DNA of 64,000 nucleotides from SIG299 sp045531955 (GCA_045531955.1 JAZSFC010000026.1:62001-126000); one strand, 5' to 3'; shown: positions 1-8,238, numbered from the stretch's first letter. Translations and numbers: made by a program. The notes: generated by a model not told the origin, from the sequence alone.

Positions 1-918
1 TTTATAATCATCTACTACAGAGTATCCCCATTCTCTTATATAGCTGGACTCATATACAGAAACCGCTTCTTCAATTGTCACTGTTCGACCGTAACAAACT
101 CCCCACGGGTCCGTTTCACCTGTAGTAACGTTAATAATAGTCATAAGATAAGCTGTTTCTCCAATCGGCCACCAATTATAGGCTAAGATGCCTTCTAAGT
201 CTGCATAAATTGTCTGTATCTTTGTTGGTCTACCATAGACGGTCTCAAAATAGCACAAGCCGTAGCCTTCTATCTCCACTGGCTCGAATTCACGATATTC
301 ATATATGTCGTAAATTGCTCCACGATATTCTTCCGGAAGTTCATCAGCTGCGTACTCACCTATTTCTTCGTAAGTCTCTTCACTATAGCCAATGTAACCA
401 ACTACTACTTCATCTTCCCATATTAATTCTACTTCACCTTCATAAGCGTTACGCTTGTTGATAAGGTCAAAGTTCTCGGTCTTCTCTACCTTGTATGCTG
501 ACTTGTCCAGCTTTGCTATGTATGCTTCACGTTCAGCATATGTCTCTAAGCTGTGGAGTTCTCTTAATACAGTCTTCCAGTCCTTTGTATCAGCCTTAGG
601 TGCTTCTGTTGGAACAGGTGTAGCCGTTGGCTCGGGTGTAGGCGTACTTGTCGGAATAGGTGTACTTGTCGGTTCTGGTGTTGCCGTAGGCTCTGGAGTA
701 GGTGTACTTGTTGGTTCTGGTGTTGCTGTTGGTTCCGGAACAGGTGTAGCTGTCGGTTCAGCAGTCGGTGTTTCGGTTGCTTTCGGTTCCACCGTGGCAG
801 TTACACCGGAATCGGCATCACCGCCGGAAGGCATTCCGGAAGTATCCTTAGAACCGCATGCTGCCAGCATGAAAGCCATCATACACATTGGAATTATTAC
901 AGAAAGTTTCTTTCGCAT
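1..918 (-). CDS. Pro/Thr-rich lipoprotein, 3' end outside window
   Basis: Open for 306 codons from an ATG at 918 to the window edge with no stop, so the C-terminus is missing. A GGAGG ribosome binding site lies 8 bases upstream. The N-terminus is a lipoprotein signal peptide with lipobox LAAC (Cys about 21), so the product is probably lipid-anchored outside the membrane. Residues about 45-105 are a low-complexity linker of repeated Thr-Pro, Glu-Pro-Thr and Ala-Thr-Pro units. A globular acidic region rich in Tyr and Glu follows; I do not recognise its family. The same linker style recurs in the large lipoprotein at 55.3-60.3 kb. Function unknown; surface anchoring is inferred from the signal and linker. 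Confidence 0.85.
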   Translation of the reverse strand, partial: MRKKLSVIIPMCMMAFMLAACGSKDTSGMPSGGDADSGVTATVEPKATETPTAEPTATPVPEPTATPEPTSTPTPEPTATPEPTSTPIPTSTPTPEPTATPVPTEAPKADTKDWKTVLRELHSLETYAEREAYIAKLDKSAYKVEKTENFDLINKRNAYEGEVELIWEDEVVVGYIGYSEETYEEIGEYAADELPEEYRGAIYDIYEYREFEPVEIEGYGLCYFETVYGRPTKIQTIYADLEGILAYNWWPIGETAYLMTIINVTTGETDPWGVCYGRTVTIEEAVSVYESSYIREWGYSVVDDYK

Positions 919-950
919 ATTGGAGCCTCCTCAAGTAATATATTAGCCAT

Positions 951-979
951 ATTATACTGTATTAATGCAAAAAAGGCAA
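951..979 (-). promoter_or_regulatory. Sigma-A promoter of the lipoprotein gene
   Basis: Minus-strand -35 TTGCCT (974-979) and -10 TATAAT (951-956), 17-base spacer, about 33 bases ahead of the ATG. The -35 overlaps the T-run of the preceding terminator. Confidence 0.75.
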
Positions 980-997
980 AGAAAACCTTCGCCTTTT
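969..997 (-). terminator. Rho-independent terminator upstream of the lipoprotein gene
   Basis: Stem AAAAGGC/GCCTTTT with a T-run on the minus strand. It is a second stop for transcription leaving the tRNA pair and separates it from the lipoprotein promoter. Confidence 0.6.
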
Positions 998-1016
998 CAA
1001 CTTAGCTCTGCTTGAG

Positions 1017-1088
1017 TCCCTCTCTCGCTACTAAAACAAAAAAGGAATCCTTTCGGATTCCTTTTTTGTTTTAGTAGCGAGAGAGGGA
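1017..1088 (-). terminator. tRNA terminator inside a perfect 34-bp palindrome
   Basis: The arms at 1017-1050 and 1055-1088 are perfect reverse complements around a 4-base loop. The inner part (GGAATCC arms with a T6 tract) is a normal Rho-independent terminator for the tRNA pair. The outer 14 bases of the right arm are the 3' end of tRNA-Met, so the tail of the tRNA gene is repeated in inverted orientation downstream. Confidence 0.85.
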
Positions 1089-1148
1089 TTTGAACCCACG
1101 ACACCACGGGTATGAACCGTGTGCTCTGGCCAACTGAGCTATCTCGCC
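1075..1148 (-). tRNA. tRNA-Met (CAT), elongator type
   Basis: A 74-nt cloverleaf reads on the minus strand. The seven-pair acceptor stem begins GGCGAGA with a G1-U72 wobble, and the D-arm contains AGCTCAGTTGG. The anticodon stem CACGG/CCGTG encloses the loop TTCATAC (anticodon CAT), and the T-arm contains GGTTCAAATCC. The discriminator is A and CCA is not encoded. The paired position 1-72 argues against initiator tRNA, and the body resembles clostridial elongator tRNA-Met rather than tRNA-Ile2. It is co-transcribed behind tRNA-Val with a 5-base spacer. Confidence 0.93.
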
Positions 1149-1153
1149 ATGAA

Positions 1154-1226
1154 TGGGACCAATAGGGCTCGAACCTATGACCCTCTGCTTGTAAGGCAGA
1201 TGCTCTCCCAGCTGAGCTATGATCCC
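1154..1226 (-). tRNA. tRNA-Val (TAC)
   Basis: A 73-nt cloverleaf on the minus strand. The acceptor stem GGGATCA pairs with TGGTCCC (one wobble), the D-arm is AGCTCAGCTGGGAGAGC, and the anticodon loop CTTACAA gives anticodon TAC. The T-arm contains GGTTCGAGCC. Discriminator A, no encoded CCA. It is the first gene of the two-tRNA transcript. Confidence 0.95.
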
Positions 1227-1261
1227 ATGACTTGTTTGTCCTCGTAACGAGTACATGTTGC

Positions 1262-1290
1262 ATTATAACAAGCTTTCACAGCTTTGTCAA
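1262..1290 (-). promoter_or_regulatory. Consensus promoter of the tRNA pair
   Basis: Minus-strand TTGACA (1285-1290), 17-base spacer, TATAAT (1262-1267), about 36 bases ahead of tRNA-Val. Both hexamers match the consensus exactly. Confidence 0.9.
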
Positions 1291-1426
1291 CACTTTTTTT
1301 AAAGAAATTTTCAAAAATGTTTTAACATTATACACAACTTCTGCAAACTCCCCGAAGAAACCGTTTGGGGGACTCTATGGATATTACACCACTCCTTTTC
1401 TCTGCTGCAATCATACTACCTATAGT

Positions 1427-1633
1427 GTCGCAGGTTGGTGACACATTCTTAACATAGACAATTCCGCTCCTGCATTTTTATCCAAACAGAACCCTGGAGA
1501 AACGTCCTCACTTGGTGAGGTATTATCGAACCTAGTGAGGCTACGTTTCGATGGTAGCGCGAGCGTGTTCTGGACGGATAAAAATGCAGGAGCGGAATTC
1601 TTATATTATACCTTCATGTCACCAACCTGCGAC
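1427..1633. repeat. 207-bp nested palindromic element
   Basis: The outer arms 1427-1442 and 1618-1633 are a perfect 16-bp inverted repeat. The inner arms 1461-1483 and 1576-1598 are a perfect 23-bp inverted repeat. Further inside are CAGAAC/GTTCTG, GAAACGT/ACGTTTC and CCTCAC/GTGAGG pairings. No ORF is credible here. It fills most of the 1227-1649 intergenic stretch, just downstream of the fucO stop. It could be a MITE-like insertion or an elaborate terminator; I do not recognise the family. Confidence 0.8.
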
Positions 1634-1649
1634 ATATATTCTTACATAA

Positions 1650-2798
1650 TTACAGCAGTGACTTATACAGTGCAGTAATATCTTCCACGCTGGTTTCCTT
1701 CGGATTGCCCGGACGGCATGCATCATCATACGCAGACTGTGCAAGGAAGGTCAGGTCTTCTTCCTTCACAATATCCTTTAAATCAGCAGGAATGCCAACA
1801 TCCTCGGATAACTTCTTCACCGCGTCAATAGCAGCCTTTCTGTACTCTTCCTGAGACATGGAATCTACACCGGCAACACCCATAGCGCGGGCGATTTCAC
1901 GGTACTTTTCACCGGTCGCTTCTGCGTTATATTCCATAACAGTTGGAAGAATAATCGCATTGGCAATACCATGTGGTGTGTCATATAAAGCGCCCAGAGG
2001 ATGAGCCATGGAGTGAACAATACCAAGGCCTACGTTGGAGAAGCCCATACCTGCAACATACTGGCCAAGAGCCATATCGGTTCTGCCTGCAGGCTCGTTG
2101 TTTACTGCTGCGCGGAGGCTTCTTGCAATGATTTCGATTGCCTTTAAGTGGAACATATCGGAAAGCTCCCATGCACCTGCAGTGATATAGCCCTCGATTG
2201 CGTGTGTTAAAGCGTCCATACCGGTAGCTGCTGTTAAGCCCTTTGGCATAGTGGACATCATATCCGGGTCAACAAAGGCAACCACAGGAATGTCGTTTAC
2301 GTCAACGCAAACCATTTTACGGTTCTTTTCTGCATCGGTGATAACGTAGTTGATGGTAACTTCTGCTGCCGTACCTGCTGTGGTCGGAACCGCAAAAATC
2401 GGAACGGACTTATTCTTTGTTGGCGCAACGCCCTCTAAGCTTCTGATATCCGCAAATTCAGGATTTGCAATCACTATACCGATACCCTTTGCTGTATCCA
2501 TGGAAGAACCACCACCGATGGCTACAATATAGTCTGCGCCTGCTGCCTTATAGGCTGCCACACCGTTTTGTACATTTTCAATGGTTGGATTCGCCTTAAT
2601 GTCAGAATAAATTTCATAAGCAAGGTTTGCCGCATCCATAACATCAGTAACCTTCTTAGTAACTCCAAACTTAATTAAGTCAGGATCGGAGCACACTAAT
2701 GCTTTTTTGAAGCCTCTTCTTACTGCTTCATCAGCAATGGCACAAATTGCGCCTGCTCCATGATAAGATGTTTCGTTCAAGATAAATCTGTTTGCCAT
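1650..2798 (-). CDS. fucO: Lactaldehyde reductase / iron-containing alcohol dehydrogenase (FucO-like)
   Basis: A 382-residue group III Fe-dependent alcohol dehydrogenase. It is close to E. coli FucO over its full length, beginning MANRFILNET. The NAD-binding GGGS loop is at 96-99, and the Fe(II) ligand pattern D195, H199, H262, H276 is one residue offset from the E. coli numbering. The family interconverts L-lactaldehyde and 1,2-propanediol with NADH in fucose or rhamnose fermentation. RBS AAAGGAG precedes the ATG. No fucose genes lie nearby, so it may act as a general propanediol-forming or alcohol dehydrogenase. It follows the nucleoside transporter genes, with a hairpin between. Confidence 0.88.
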   Translation of the reverse strand: MANRFILNETSYHGAGAICAIADEAVRRGFKKALVCSDPDLIKFGVTKKVTDVMDAANLAYEIYSDIKANPTIENVQNGVAAYKAAGADYIVAIGGGSSMDTAKGIGIVIANPEFADIRSLEGVAPTKNKSVPIFAVPTTAGTAAEVTINYVITDAEKNRKMVCVDVNDIPVVAFVDPDMMSTMPKGLTAATGMDALTHAIEGYITAGAWELSDMFHLKAIEIIARSLRAAVNNEPAGRTDMALGQYVAGMGFSNVGLGIVHSMAHPLGALYDTPHGIANAIILPTVMEYNAEATGEKYREIARAMGVAGVDSMSQEEYRKAAIDAVKKLSEDVGIPADLKDIVKEEDLTFLAQSAYDDACRPGNPKETSVEDITALYKSLL

Positions 2799-2831
2799 AA
2801 CCCACTTCTCCTTTTGTTATTTTTTATGTTC

Positions 2832-2855
2832 AGACCGGACCCCCATGTCCGGTCT
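2832..2855 (-). terminator. Hairpin after the nucleoside permease genes
   Basis: A 9-bp GC-rich stem AGACCGGAC/GTCCGGTCT downstream of the last permease gene and before fucO. It lacks a good T-run, so it may only attenuate or stabilise the mRNA. Confidence 0.5.
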
Positions 2856-2858
2856 TAC

Positions 2859-3797
2859 TTATCTTTGTCCTTTATCGTACGGAATGCCCTCTGCCTTCGG
2901 TGCTTTAGAATTTTTAGAGGTAAAGGTCAGCACCAATAGGGAAATAATGTAAGGCATCATATTGTAAACTGTACTCGGAATATTCAGTGCGGTGAGGAAA
3001 TCAAAACCGGAATATACATTGGACAGTGCACGGAACATACCGAACAAAAGCGCTGCCAACGCAATACGAAGCGGCTTCCACTGACCGAAAATCATTACTG
3101 CCAGAGCAAGGAAACCAAAGCCTGCCACGCCGTTTTCAAACTTCCACTCACTTACGCCTGCCGTAATATACACAATACCGCCAAGACCGCCAAGCACACC
3201 GGAAATCATAACGCCGGCATACCGCATCTTATAAACGTTAATACCTACACTGTCTGCAGCCTGCGGATGCTCACCGCATGCCATCAAACGGAGTCCGAAA
3301 CGTGTCTTATAAAGTAATACATATGCTGTTACAAGCAGAACAAATGCCAGCAGCATAAACCAGTTAAACTCAAAACCGCCAATATTAACAATTAAGGATT
3401 TCTTTGCCGCAATATACTGCACATTGGAAGAAACGTCGTCCGGATTTGCAGCTGTATTTACTGCCTTCACAATAACCGTTGCCAATGCAGTTCCGAGAAG
3501 ATTTAATGCTGTTCCGACAATGGTCTGGTCCGCTTTAAAATTGATACATGCCACCGCCAGCAGCAGGGAGTAAATCAAACCAAACAAAGCGGAAATCAAA
3601 ATAGTGGTAAGTACAATCACAAGACCCGGAAGTCCTGCCATATACTTCATAGTAAGAGCACCGCCCAACGCGCCCATAACCATGATACCTTCCAAGCCTA
3701 AGTTAATAACACCGGAACGCTCGGAAAAACATCCGCCCAAAGCCACTAAAATTAATACGGAAGCATAAAGTAATGTATACTGAAGTAATAGTGTCAT
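2859..3797 (-). CDS. nupQ: BMP-family nucleoside ABC transporter permease 2 (NupQ/YufQ-like)
   Basis: A 312-residue inner-membrane permease of the branched-chain/BMP type, with about eight hydrophobic segments. The N-terminal motif NLGLEGIMVMGAL is typical of YufQ. Its start ATG shares one base with the stop of the upstream permease (TAATG), so translation is coupled. With the adjacent permease, ATPase and BMP lipoprotein it forms a purine/pyrimidine nucleoside importer like B. subtilis NupNOPQ. The nearby deoD, deoC and cdd genes support nucleoside rather than sugar transport. Confidence 0.85.
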   Translation of the reverse strand: MTLLLQYTLLYASVLILVALGGCFSERSGVINLGLEGIMVMGALGGALTMKYMAGLPGLVIVLTTILISALFGLIYSLLLAVACINFKADQTIVGTALNLLGTALATVIVKAVNTAANPDDVSSNVQYIAAKKSLIVNIGGFEFNWFMLLAFVLLVTAYVLLYKTRFGLRLMACGEHPQAADSVGINVYKMRYAGVMISGVLGGLGGIVYITAGVSEWKFENGVAGFGFLALAVMIFGQWKPLRIALAALLFGMFRALSNVYSGFDFLTALNIPSTVYNMMPYIISLLVLTFTSKNSKAPKAEGIPYDKGQR

Positions 3798-4897
3798 TAT
3801 TCTTTGCCTCCTTTCTTAGCAGCATGCTTGCTCATGGCGTGCTTCATAAAGAGTACAAAGCCACACAAATAAATAATCAGGGAAGAAATCAAATCGGAAA
3901 TTTGGGACGAATACATGGTTTTATCCACGTAAGCCCCGCCCTCTGTAATGTGCTGGATAAAGAAGGAAGCAAAAATTGTTCCGATTGGATTTAAACCGCC
4001 CAGGAATGCAGCTGCAATACCGTTAAAGCCCATGCCCGGCACGGAGGACTGGCTGGTTGCCCACTGCTCATAACCGCTTAAGTAAAACATAGTGGCTCCA
4101 AGTGCTGCCAGCGCACCGCCAATCATCAGCGTGACGATGATGTTTCTCTTTTCTGCCATGCCGCTGTATTTAGCTGCATTTTTATTCATACCGGTTGCCT
4201 TTAATTCGTAACCGAATTTGGTCTTTTCCAGTACTACCCACACCAGAACCGCAATCAGCACTGCCAGCGGTACGGCGATGGTAACATATTTGTTATTGTA
4301 AAACAGCTTGTCCAAGCCAAGGGACGGGAGCAACGCAGCCTTACCATGAATGGCAATCTGCTTGGTATAAGGACTGGTATCCTCCTTTACCTTTACCAGT
4401 AACATGTTCATGGAATACAAGGAAATCCAGTTTAACATGATACCGGAAATAACTTCGTTTACGTTAAAGTAAGACTTAAGTAAACCGCTGACTGCACCCA
4501 GAGCCGCACCTGCTGCCATAGCAAGAAGTGCGCAAAGCCACCAAGGAAGCTGCCATGCCAGAGCCGCATAAACAGCAACACCTGCACCGATAACGTACTG
4601 TCCGGCTGCTCCGATGTTAAATAATCCCACCTTATAGGAAAACAATACCGATAACGCACACATTAACAGTGGCGCTGTTTTTACAAGAGTATTACCCAAG
4701 TATTTTAATGCAATATTTCCGTTTGGAAATACCATAAAGTTTTTAATAATGGTTAAGATTGCATCCACTGCACCGGACGGATTGATAAACAAAAGCACAA
4801 TAAATCCGATAAACAGACCAAGCACGATACAAATTAAGGATGCCAGCAGGGATTGTACCACGTTATTCTGAAGAAATGATCTTTTTTCTTTTTTCAT
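3797..4897 (-). CDS. nupP: BMP-family nucleoside ABC transporter permease 1 (NupP/YufP-like)
   Basis: A 366-residue polytopic membrane protein with an N-terminal cytoplasmic Lys-rich start and about nine hydrophobic stretches. It contains the permease motif GLFNIGAAGQYVIGA and a conserved ISGIMLNW segment. It partners the smaller permease downstream to make the heterodimeric membrane channel of the nucleoside importer. The gene starts 2 bases after the ATPase stop, and its own stop overlaps the next start, so the set is tightly coupled. Confidence 0.85.
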   Translation of the reverse strand: MKKEKRSFLQNNVVQSLLASLICIVLGLFIGFIVLLFINPSGAVDAILTIIKNFMVFPNGNIALKYLGNTLVKTAPLLMCALSVLFSYKVGLFNIGAAGQYVIGAGVAVYAALAWQLPWWLCALLAMAAGAALGAVSGLLKSYFNVNEVISGIMLNWISLYSMNMLLVKVKEDTSPYTKQIAIHGKAALLPSLGLDKLFYNNKYVTIAVPLAVLIAVLVWVVLEKTKFGYELKATGMNKNAAKYSGMAEKRNIIVTLMIGGALAALGATMFYLSGYEQWATSQSSVPGMGFNGIAAAFLGGLNPIGTIFASFFIQHITEGGAYVDKTMYSSQISDLISSLIIYLCGFVLFMKHAMSKHAAKKGGKE

Positions 4898-4899
4898 GA

Positions 4900-6432
4900 T
4901 TACTTCTCCTCCCTCTTTGCACCCGACATGTATAAGCCAAGTTCTTCTGCCGTTGTTGTTTTAGGATCCAGTTCACCGACAATTTCACCCTCGTACATCA
5001 CAAGGATTCTGTCCGGAACAGATAATACCTCTTCCAGTTCCAGAGAAACCAAAAGCACACCCCGGCCGGCATCTCTTTGTGCCACTAACTGACGGTGAAT
5101 ATATTCAATCGCACCAACATCCAGTCCTCTGGTTGGCTGCACCGCCACCAGAAGCTGCGGGTCTTTATCAATTTCTCTTGCAATAATTGCCTTCTGCTGA
5201 TTACCGCCGGACATACTGCGTGCCAAAGTTACCGGACCCTGACCGGAACGCACATCATACTGCTCAATTAAGCGCTCTGCATAAGCGCGGATATTGCCTC
5301 TCTTTAAAAAGCCGGTTTTTCCGGTAAATTCCGGTTCAAAATAACGTTGCAATACAATGTTATCTTCCAAGGTATAGTCTAACACCAGACCGTGCTTGTG
5401 ACGGTCTTCCGGAATATGGCTCATACCGCTTGTATTTCTTTTACGGATGGAGGCCTTGGTAATATCCTTGCCGCACAACGCAATTTTACCGCTCTTTACC
5501 GGTTCCAGACCGGTAAGTCCGTAAACCAGTTCCGTTTGTCCGTTTCCGTCAATTCCTGCGATACAGACGATTTCTCCGGCGCGTACCCGGAAAGAAACGT
5601 TCTTTACCGCATCTTTTTTGCTTGTCTTACTTCCCACAGTCAGGTTTTCAACATCAAAAATAACCTCTCCCGGGGCTTTTTCTTCCTTTTGAACCACAAA
5701 GTCTACGTCACGTCCTACCATCATACGAGAAAGCTCTTCCTTTGTGGTGTCTTTAATTTCTACCGTGCCCACATATTTTCCCTTACGGAGTACGGTACAG
5801 CGGTCAGCCACGGACATAATCTCATTTAACTTATGGGAAATAAATAAAATGGATTTTCCTTCTGCCACCAAGTTCTTCATGATTTTCATTAACTCCTCAA
5901 TTTCCTGCGGAGTTAATACTGCGGTAGGCTCATCAAAAATAAGAATCTCATTATCGCGGTACAGCATCTTTAAAATTTCGGTACGCTGCTGCATACCTAC
6001 GGTAATATCTTCAATGATAGCATCCGGATTTACCTGAAGACCATATTTTTCCGAAAGCTCCAGCACCTTTTTTCTTGCCGCAGTTTTCTGAAGGAAACCG
6101 TGTTTGCACGGTTCTACACCAAGAATAATATTATCCAGCACAGAAAAACACTCTACCAGCTTAAAATGCTGGTGCACCATACCGATTCCAAGTTCATTGG
6201 CATCGTTTGGATTATTTACCTTTACTTCTTTTCCGTCTTTTTTAATCACGCCCTTCTCCGGCTGGTACAAACCGAACAAAACACTCATCAGTGTAGATTT
6301 TCCGGCACCGTTTTCTCCAAGAAGCGCATGGATTTCACCTTTTTTTAATTGCAGCGTAATGTCATCATTCGCAACAATTCCGGGAAACACCTTCGTAATG
6401 TTCAGCATTTCTATTGCATACGGATTTTCCAA
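4900..6432 (-). CDS. nupO: Nucleoside ABC transporter ATPase, tandem ABC domains (NupO/YufO-like)
   Basis: A roughly 510-residue protein of two fused ABC domains, like RbsA/YufO. The N-terminal domain has Walker A GENGAGKST and Walker B LIFDEPTAVL. The C-terminal domain has the degenerate P-loop GIDGNGQTE and signature MSGGNQQK. I choose the TTG at 6432 as start because a GGGGAGGG RBS lies 7 bases before it. The longer reading frame to 6498 begins inside the -35 box of the promoter here and is not credible. It energises the two permeases downstream. It has its own promoter although it lies behind the binding-protein gene. Confidence 0.87.
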   Translation of the reverse strand: MENPYAIEMLNITKVFPGIVANDDITLQLKKGEIHALLGENGAGKSTLMSVLFGLYQPEKGVIKKDGKEVKVNNPNDANELGIGMVHQHFKLVECFSVLDNIILGVEPCKHGFLQKTAARKKVLELSEKYGLQVNPDAIIEDITVGMQQRTEILKMLYRDNEILIFDEPTAVLTPQEIEELMKIMKNLVAEGKSILFISHKLNEIMSVADRCTVLRKGKYVGTVEIKDTTKEELSRMMVGRDVDFVVQKEEKAPGEVIFDVENLTVGSKTSKKDAVKNVSFRVRAGEIVCIAGIDGNGQTELVYGLTGLEPVKSGKIALCGKDITKASIRKRNTSGMSHIPEDRHKHGLVLDYTLEDNIVLQRYFEPEFTGKTGFLKRGNIRAYAERLIEQYDVRSGQGPVTLARSMSGGNQQKAIIAREIDKDPQLLVAVQPTRGLDVGAIEYIHRQLVAQRDAGRGVLLVSLELEEVLSVPDRILVMYEGEIVGELDPKTTTAEELGLYMSGAKREEK

Positions 6433-6469
6433 CGCTTTACCCTCCCCAACAATAATCTGTAATGTTTTT

Positions 6470-6498
6470 ATTATACTATATCCTTCCGCATATTTCAA
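6470..6498 (-). promoter_or_regulatory. Internal promoter ahead of the transporter ATPase
   Basis: Minus-strand TTGAAA (6493-6498), 17-base spacer, TATAAT (6470-6475). It sits between the binding-protein terminator and the ATPase gene. Confidence 0.8.
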
Positions 6499-6515
6499 AT
6501 AAAAACACAGAATAG

Positions 6516-6542
6516 AAAAGGACGGGATATTTCACCCGTCCT
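6516..6542 (-). terminator. Hairpin between binding-protein and ATPase genes
   Basis: Stem AGGACGGG/CCCGTCCT followed by TTTT on the minus strand, just after the binding-protein stop. Probably a partial terminator that lets the binding protein be made in excess. Confidence 0.65.
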
Positions 6543-6558
6543 CTTATGCATTCATAAA

Positions 6559-7737
6559 TTACTTAATGTTACCCTGGTAATCAACCTTTGCTGCTGTTGT
6601 TGCAGGCTCCTTGGAGATATCGTTGGATACCTTGATGGTTCCGTCGAACATCTTCTTAACCAGTGCCTTGTAATCATCCTTGGAGAATCCATCACCCCAC
6701 TGTGTACTGTTCATAGGAATCTGAACATAGTTTTCTTCAGGATTGTCGCCGGAAACAAGACCTAATGTCTGAATCTTACCAACATACTTGTCCCAGTTAC
6801 CGTTTACAATAACATCACCTAAAGTATTATATGTTGTGTTGTAAAGACCCTTCATAGCAGAAGTAACGGTCATACCTGCACCATAAGCGCCGTCAATGAT
6901 GGCTGCCTGGTCAACGTCAACACCGATTACCTTGCCGTTTACCTTCTGAGCTGCTTCTGCTGCGGAAGTGAAGATACCGCCGCCACATGCGAATACTACT
7001 TCTGTACCTGCTGCATACCAGGTATCCATAGCTGCTGTAATATCAGCATCACCGAAGAACTGGTTACCGTAAGCATACTTTACATCAACAGAAATACCAA
7101 GCTCAGCAGCTGCTGCGTCAACACCCTGTACGAAACCGTAACCGAAACGCATAACTGCAGGAACTGCCATACCGCCTAAGAAACCAAGGTTCTTGTAACC
7201 AAGCTTAACTGCTGCATAACCAGCCATGTAACCACTGAGTTCTTCCTGGTAAATTGCGCAGTAAACGTTGCTCATGTCAACGTACTTGTTAAGATCCCAG
7301 TTTGCAGGGTTGTAGTCGTACTGCTCGCCAGCAAGACCAACTGCTGTTTCCAGTAAGTCGCCTGCTGCTACGTCAAGTGCAATGAACTTAACATCAGGAT
7401 AGTTCTTTGCGGACTCAACAATAGTACCACCAAACGCATAACCCGGCATAACAATTACGTTATAACCGTCTGCCACTGCCTTGTCTACCATTGCTACTCT
7501 GTCTGCTGTTGTGTCACCAACCGGCTTGTAGTATGTGAAAGATAACTTGTTATCTTCACAGAAAGTCTTACAAGCTTCATAAGTTGTCTGGTTGAAGGAC
7601 TGGTCGGTAATATCACCGTAGTCGGTAATCATAGCTACCTTGTAATCACCTGCGTCTTCACCCTTGCCGCCACAGCCTGCAAGCATGCCTACAGCCATAG
7701 CAAGTACGAGCATTAAAGATAATACTCTCTTCTTCAT
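6559..7737 (-). CDS. nupN: BMP-family nucleoside-binding lipoprotein (NupN-like)
   Basis: A 392-residue lipoprotein with signal peptide and lipobox LAGC (Cys about 22), followed by a BMP (basic membrane protein) periplasmic-binding fold. Recognisable blocks are the early TDYGDITDQSFNQ segment and an ACGGGIFTSA loop. The family captures purine and other nucleosides at the membrane surface and hands them to the ABC permease pair. A strong GGGAGG RBS lies upstream. It sits 60 bases downstream of cdd in the same direction, so catabolic enzymes and capture protein are probably co-transcribed. Confidence 0.9.
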   Translation of the reverse strand: MKKRVLSLMLVLAMAVGMLAGCGGKGEDAGDYKVAMITDYGDITDQSFNQTTYEACKTFCEDNKLSFTYYKPVGDTTADRVAMVDKAVADGYNVIVMPGYAFGGTIVESAKNYPDVKFIALDVAAGDLLETAVGLAGEQYDYNPANWDLNKYVDMSNVYCAIYQEELSGYMAGYAAVKLGYKNLGFLGGMAVPAVMRFGYGFVQGVDAAAAELGISVDVKYAYGNQFFGDADITAAMDTWYAAGTEVVFACGGGIFTSAAEAAQKVNGKVIGVDVDQAAIIDGAYGAGMTVTSAMKGLYNTTYNTLGDVIVNGNWDKYVGKIQTLGLVSGDNPEENYVQIPMNSTQWGDGFSKDDYKALVKKMFDGTIKVSNDISKEPATTAAKVDYQGNIK

Positions 7738-7797
7738 TTTGAGTTTCCTCCCTCTTAGTAAAAAAATTTATCTGCATCCGGAACTTCCGGTTCTGCA

Positions 7798-8220
7798 CTA
7801 TAATACATTCTTTGGCGTAAAGCTGAACGGTAATAATTCCTCCAGTAAATAACCTTTATAATCCTCCGGGCCCGTGCCAAGATACACCACAAAGGTTTTC
7901 GGGTCACAAAATTCCACCAAAGCCTGACGGCATACACCGCACGGAGTACAAAATTCCAGTTCTCCGTTTGCCTTGCCGCCCACCACCGCAATTGCGGTAA
8001 ACTCTTTTTTTCCTTCGCTGACTGCCTTAAACAATGCCGTACGCTCTGCACAGTTCGTCGGCGAAAACGATGCACTTTCGATATTACATCCGCCAAAGAT
8101 TTCGCCATCTGCGCTAAGCAATGCCGCACCCACCTGATATCCGGAGTATGGAGAGTAGGAACGCTTTCTGTATTCAATAGCCGTGTTCATCAGCTTCTGT
8201 TCTAATTCCTTGGTAAGCAT
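7798..8220 (-). CDS. cdd: Cytidine deaminase
   Basis: A 140-residue homotetrameric-type cytidine deaminase, which converts cytidine and deoxycytidine to uridine forms. Visible signatures are the NCAERTA catalytic block (zinc Cys plus proton-shuttle Glu) and PCGVC, the other two zinc cysteines. The N-terminal SPYSGYQVGAA block binds substrate. I use the ATG at 8220, preceded by GTGAGGG; a GTG at 8235 could add five residues but overlaps the RBS. It lies between deoC and the nucleoside-binding lipoprotein gene, consistent with nucleoside catabolism. Confidence 0.93.
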   Translation of the reverse strand: MLTKELEQKLMNTAIEYRKRSYSPYSGYQVGAALLSADGEIFGGCNIESASFSPTNCAERTALFKAVSEGKKEFTAIAVVGGKANGELEFCTPCGVCRQALVEFCDPKTFVVYLGTGPEDYKGYLLEELLPFSFTPKNVL

Positions 8221-8238
8221 GGGAAATTCCCTCACTTT

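Noticed and set aside
600..780. Tandem DNA repeats considered as a CRISPR array
   Set aside because: The periodicity is the short PTxTP codon repeat of a protein linker; there are no unique spacers of constant length.
455..946. Plus-strand 163-codon ORF rich in Val/Gly/Ser
   Set aside because: It is the antisense reading of the Thr-Pro linker of the minus-strand lipoprotein, which has a signal peptide, promoter and RBS.
1017..1088. Phage or island attachment site at tRNA-Met
   Set aside because: The repeat is inverted, not direct, and no integrase lies within reach; kept as a palindrome finding only.
6433..6498. N-terminal extension of the nucleoside transporter ATPase
   Set aside because: It begins inside the -35 box and spans the promoter; an internal TTG has a proper RBS.
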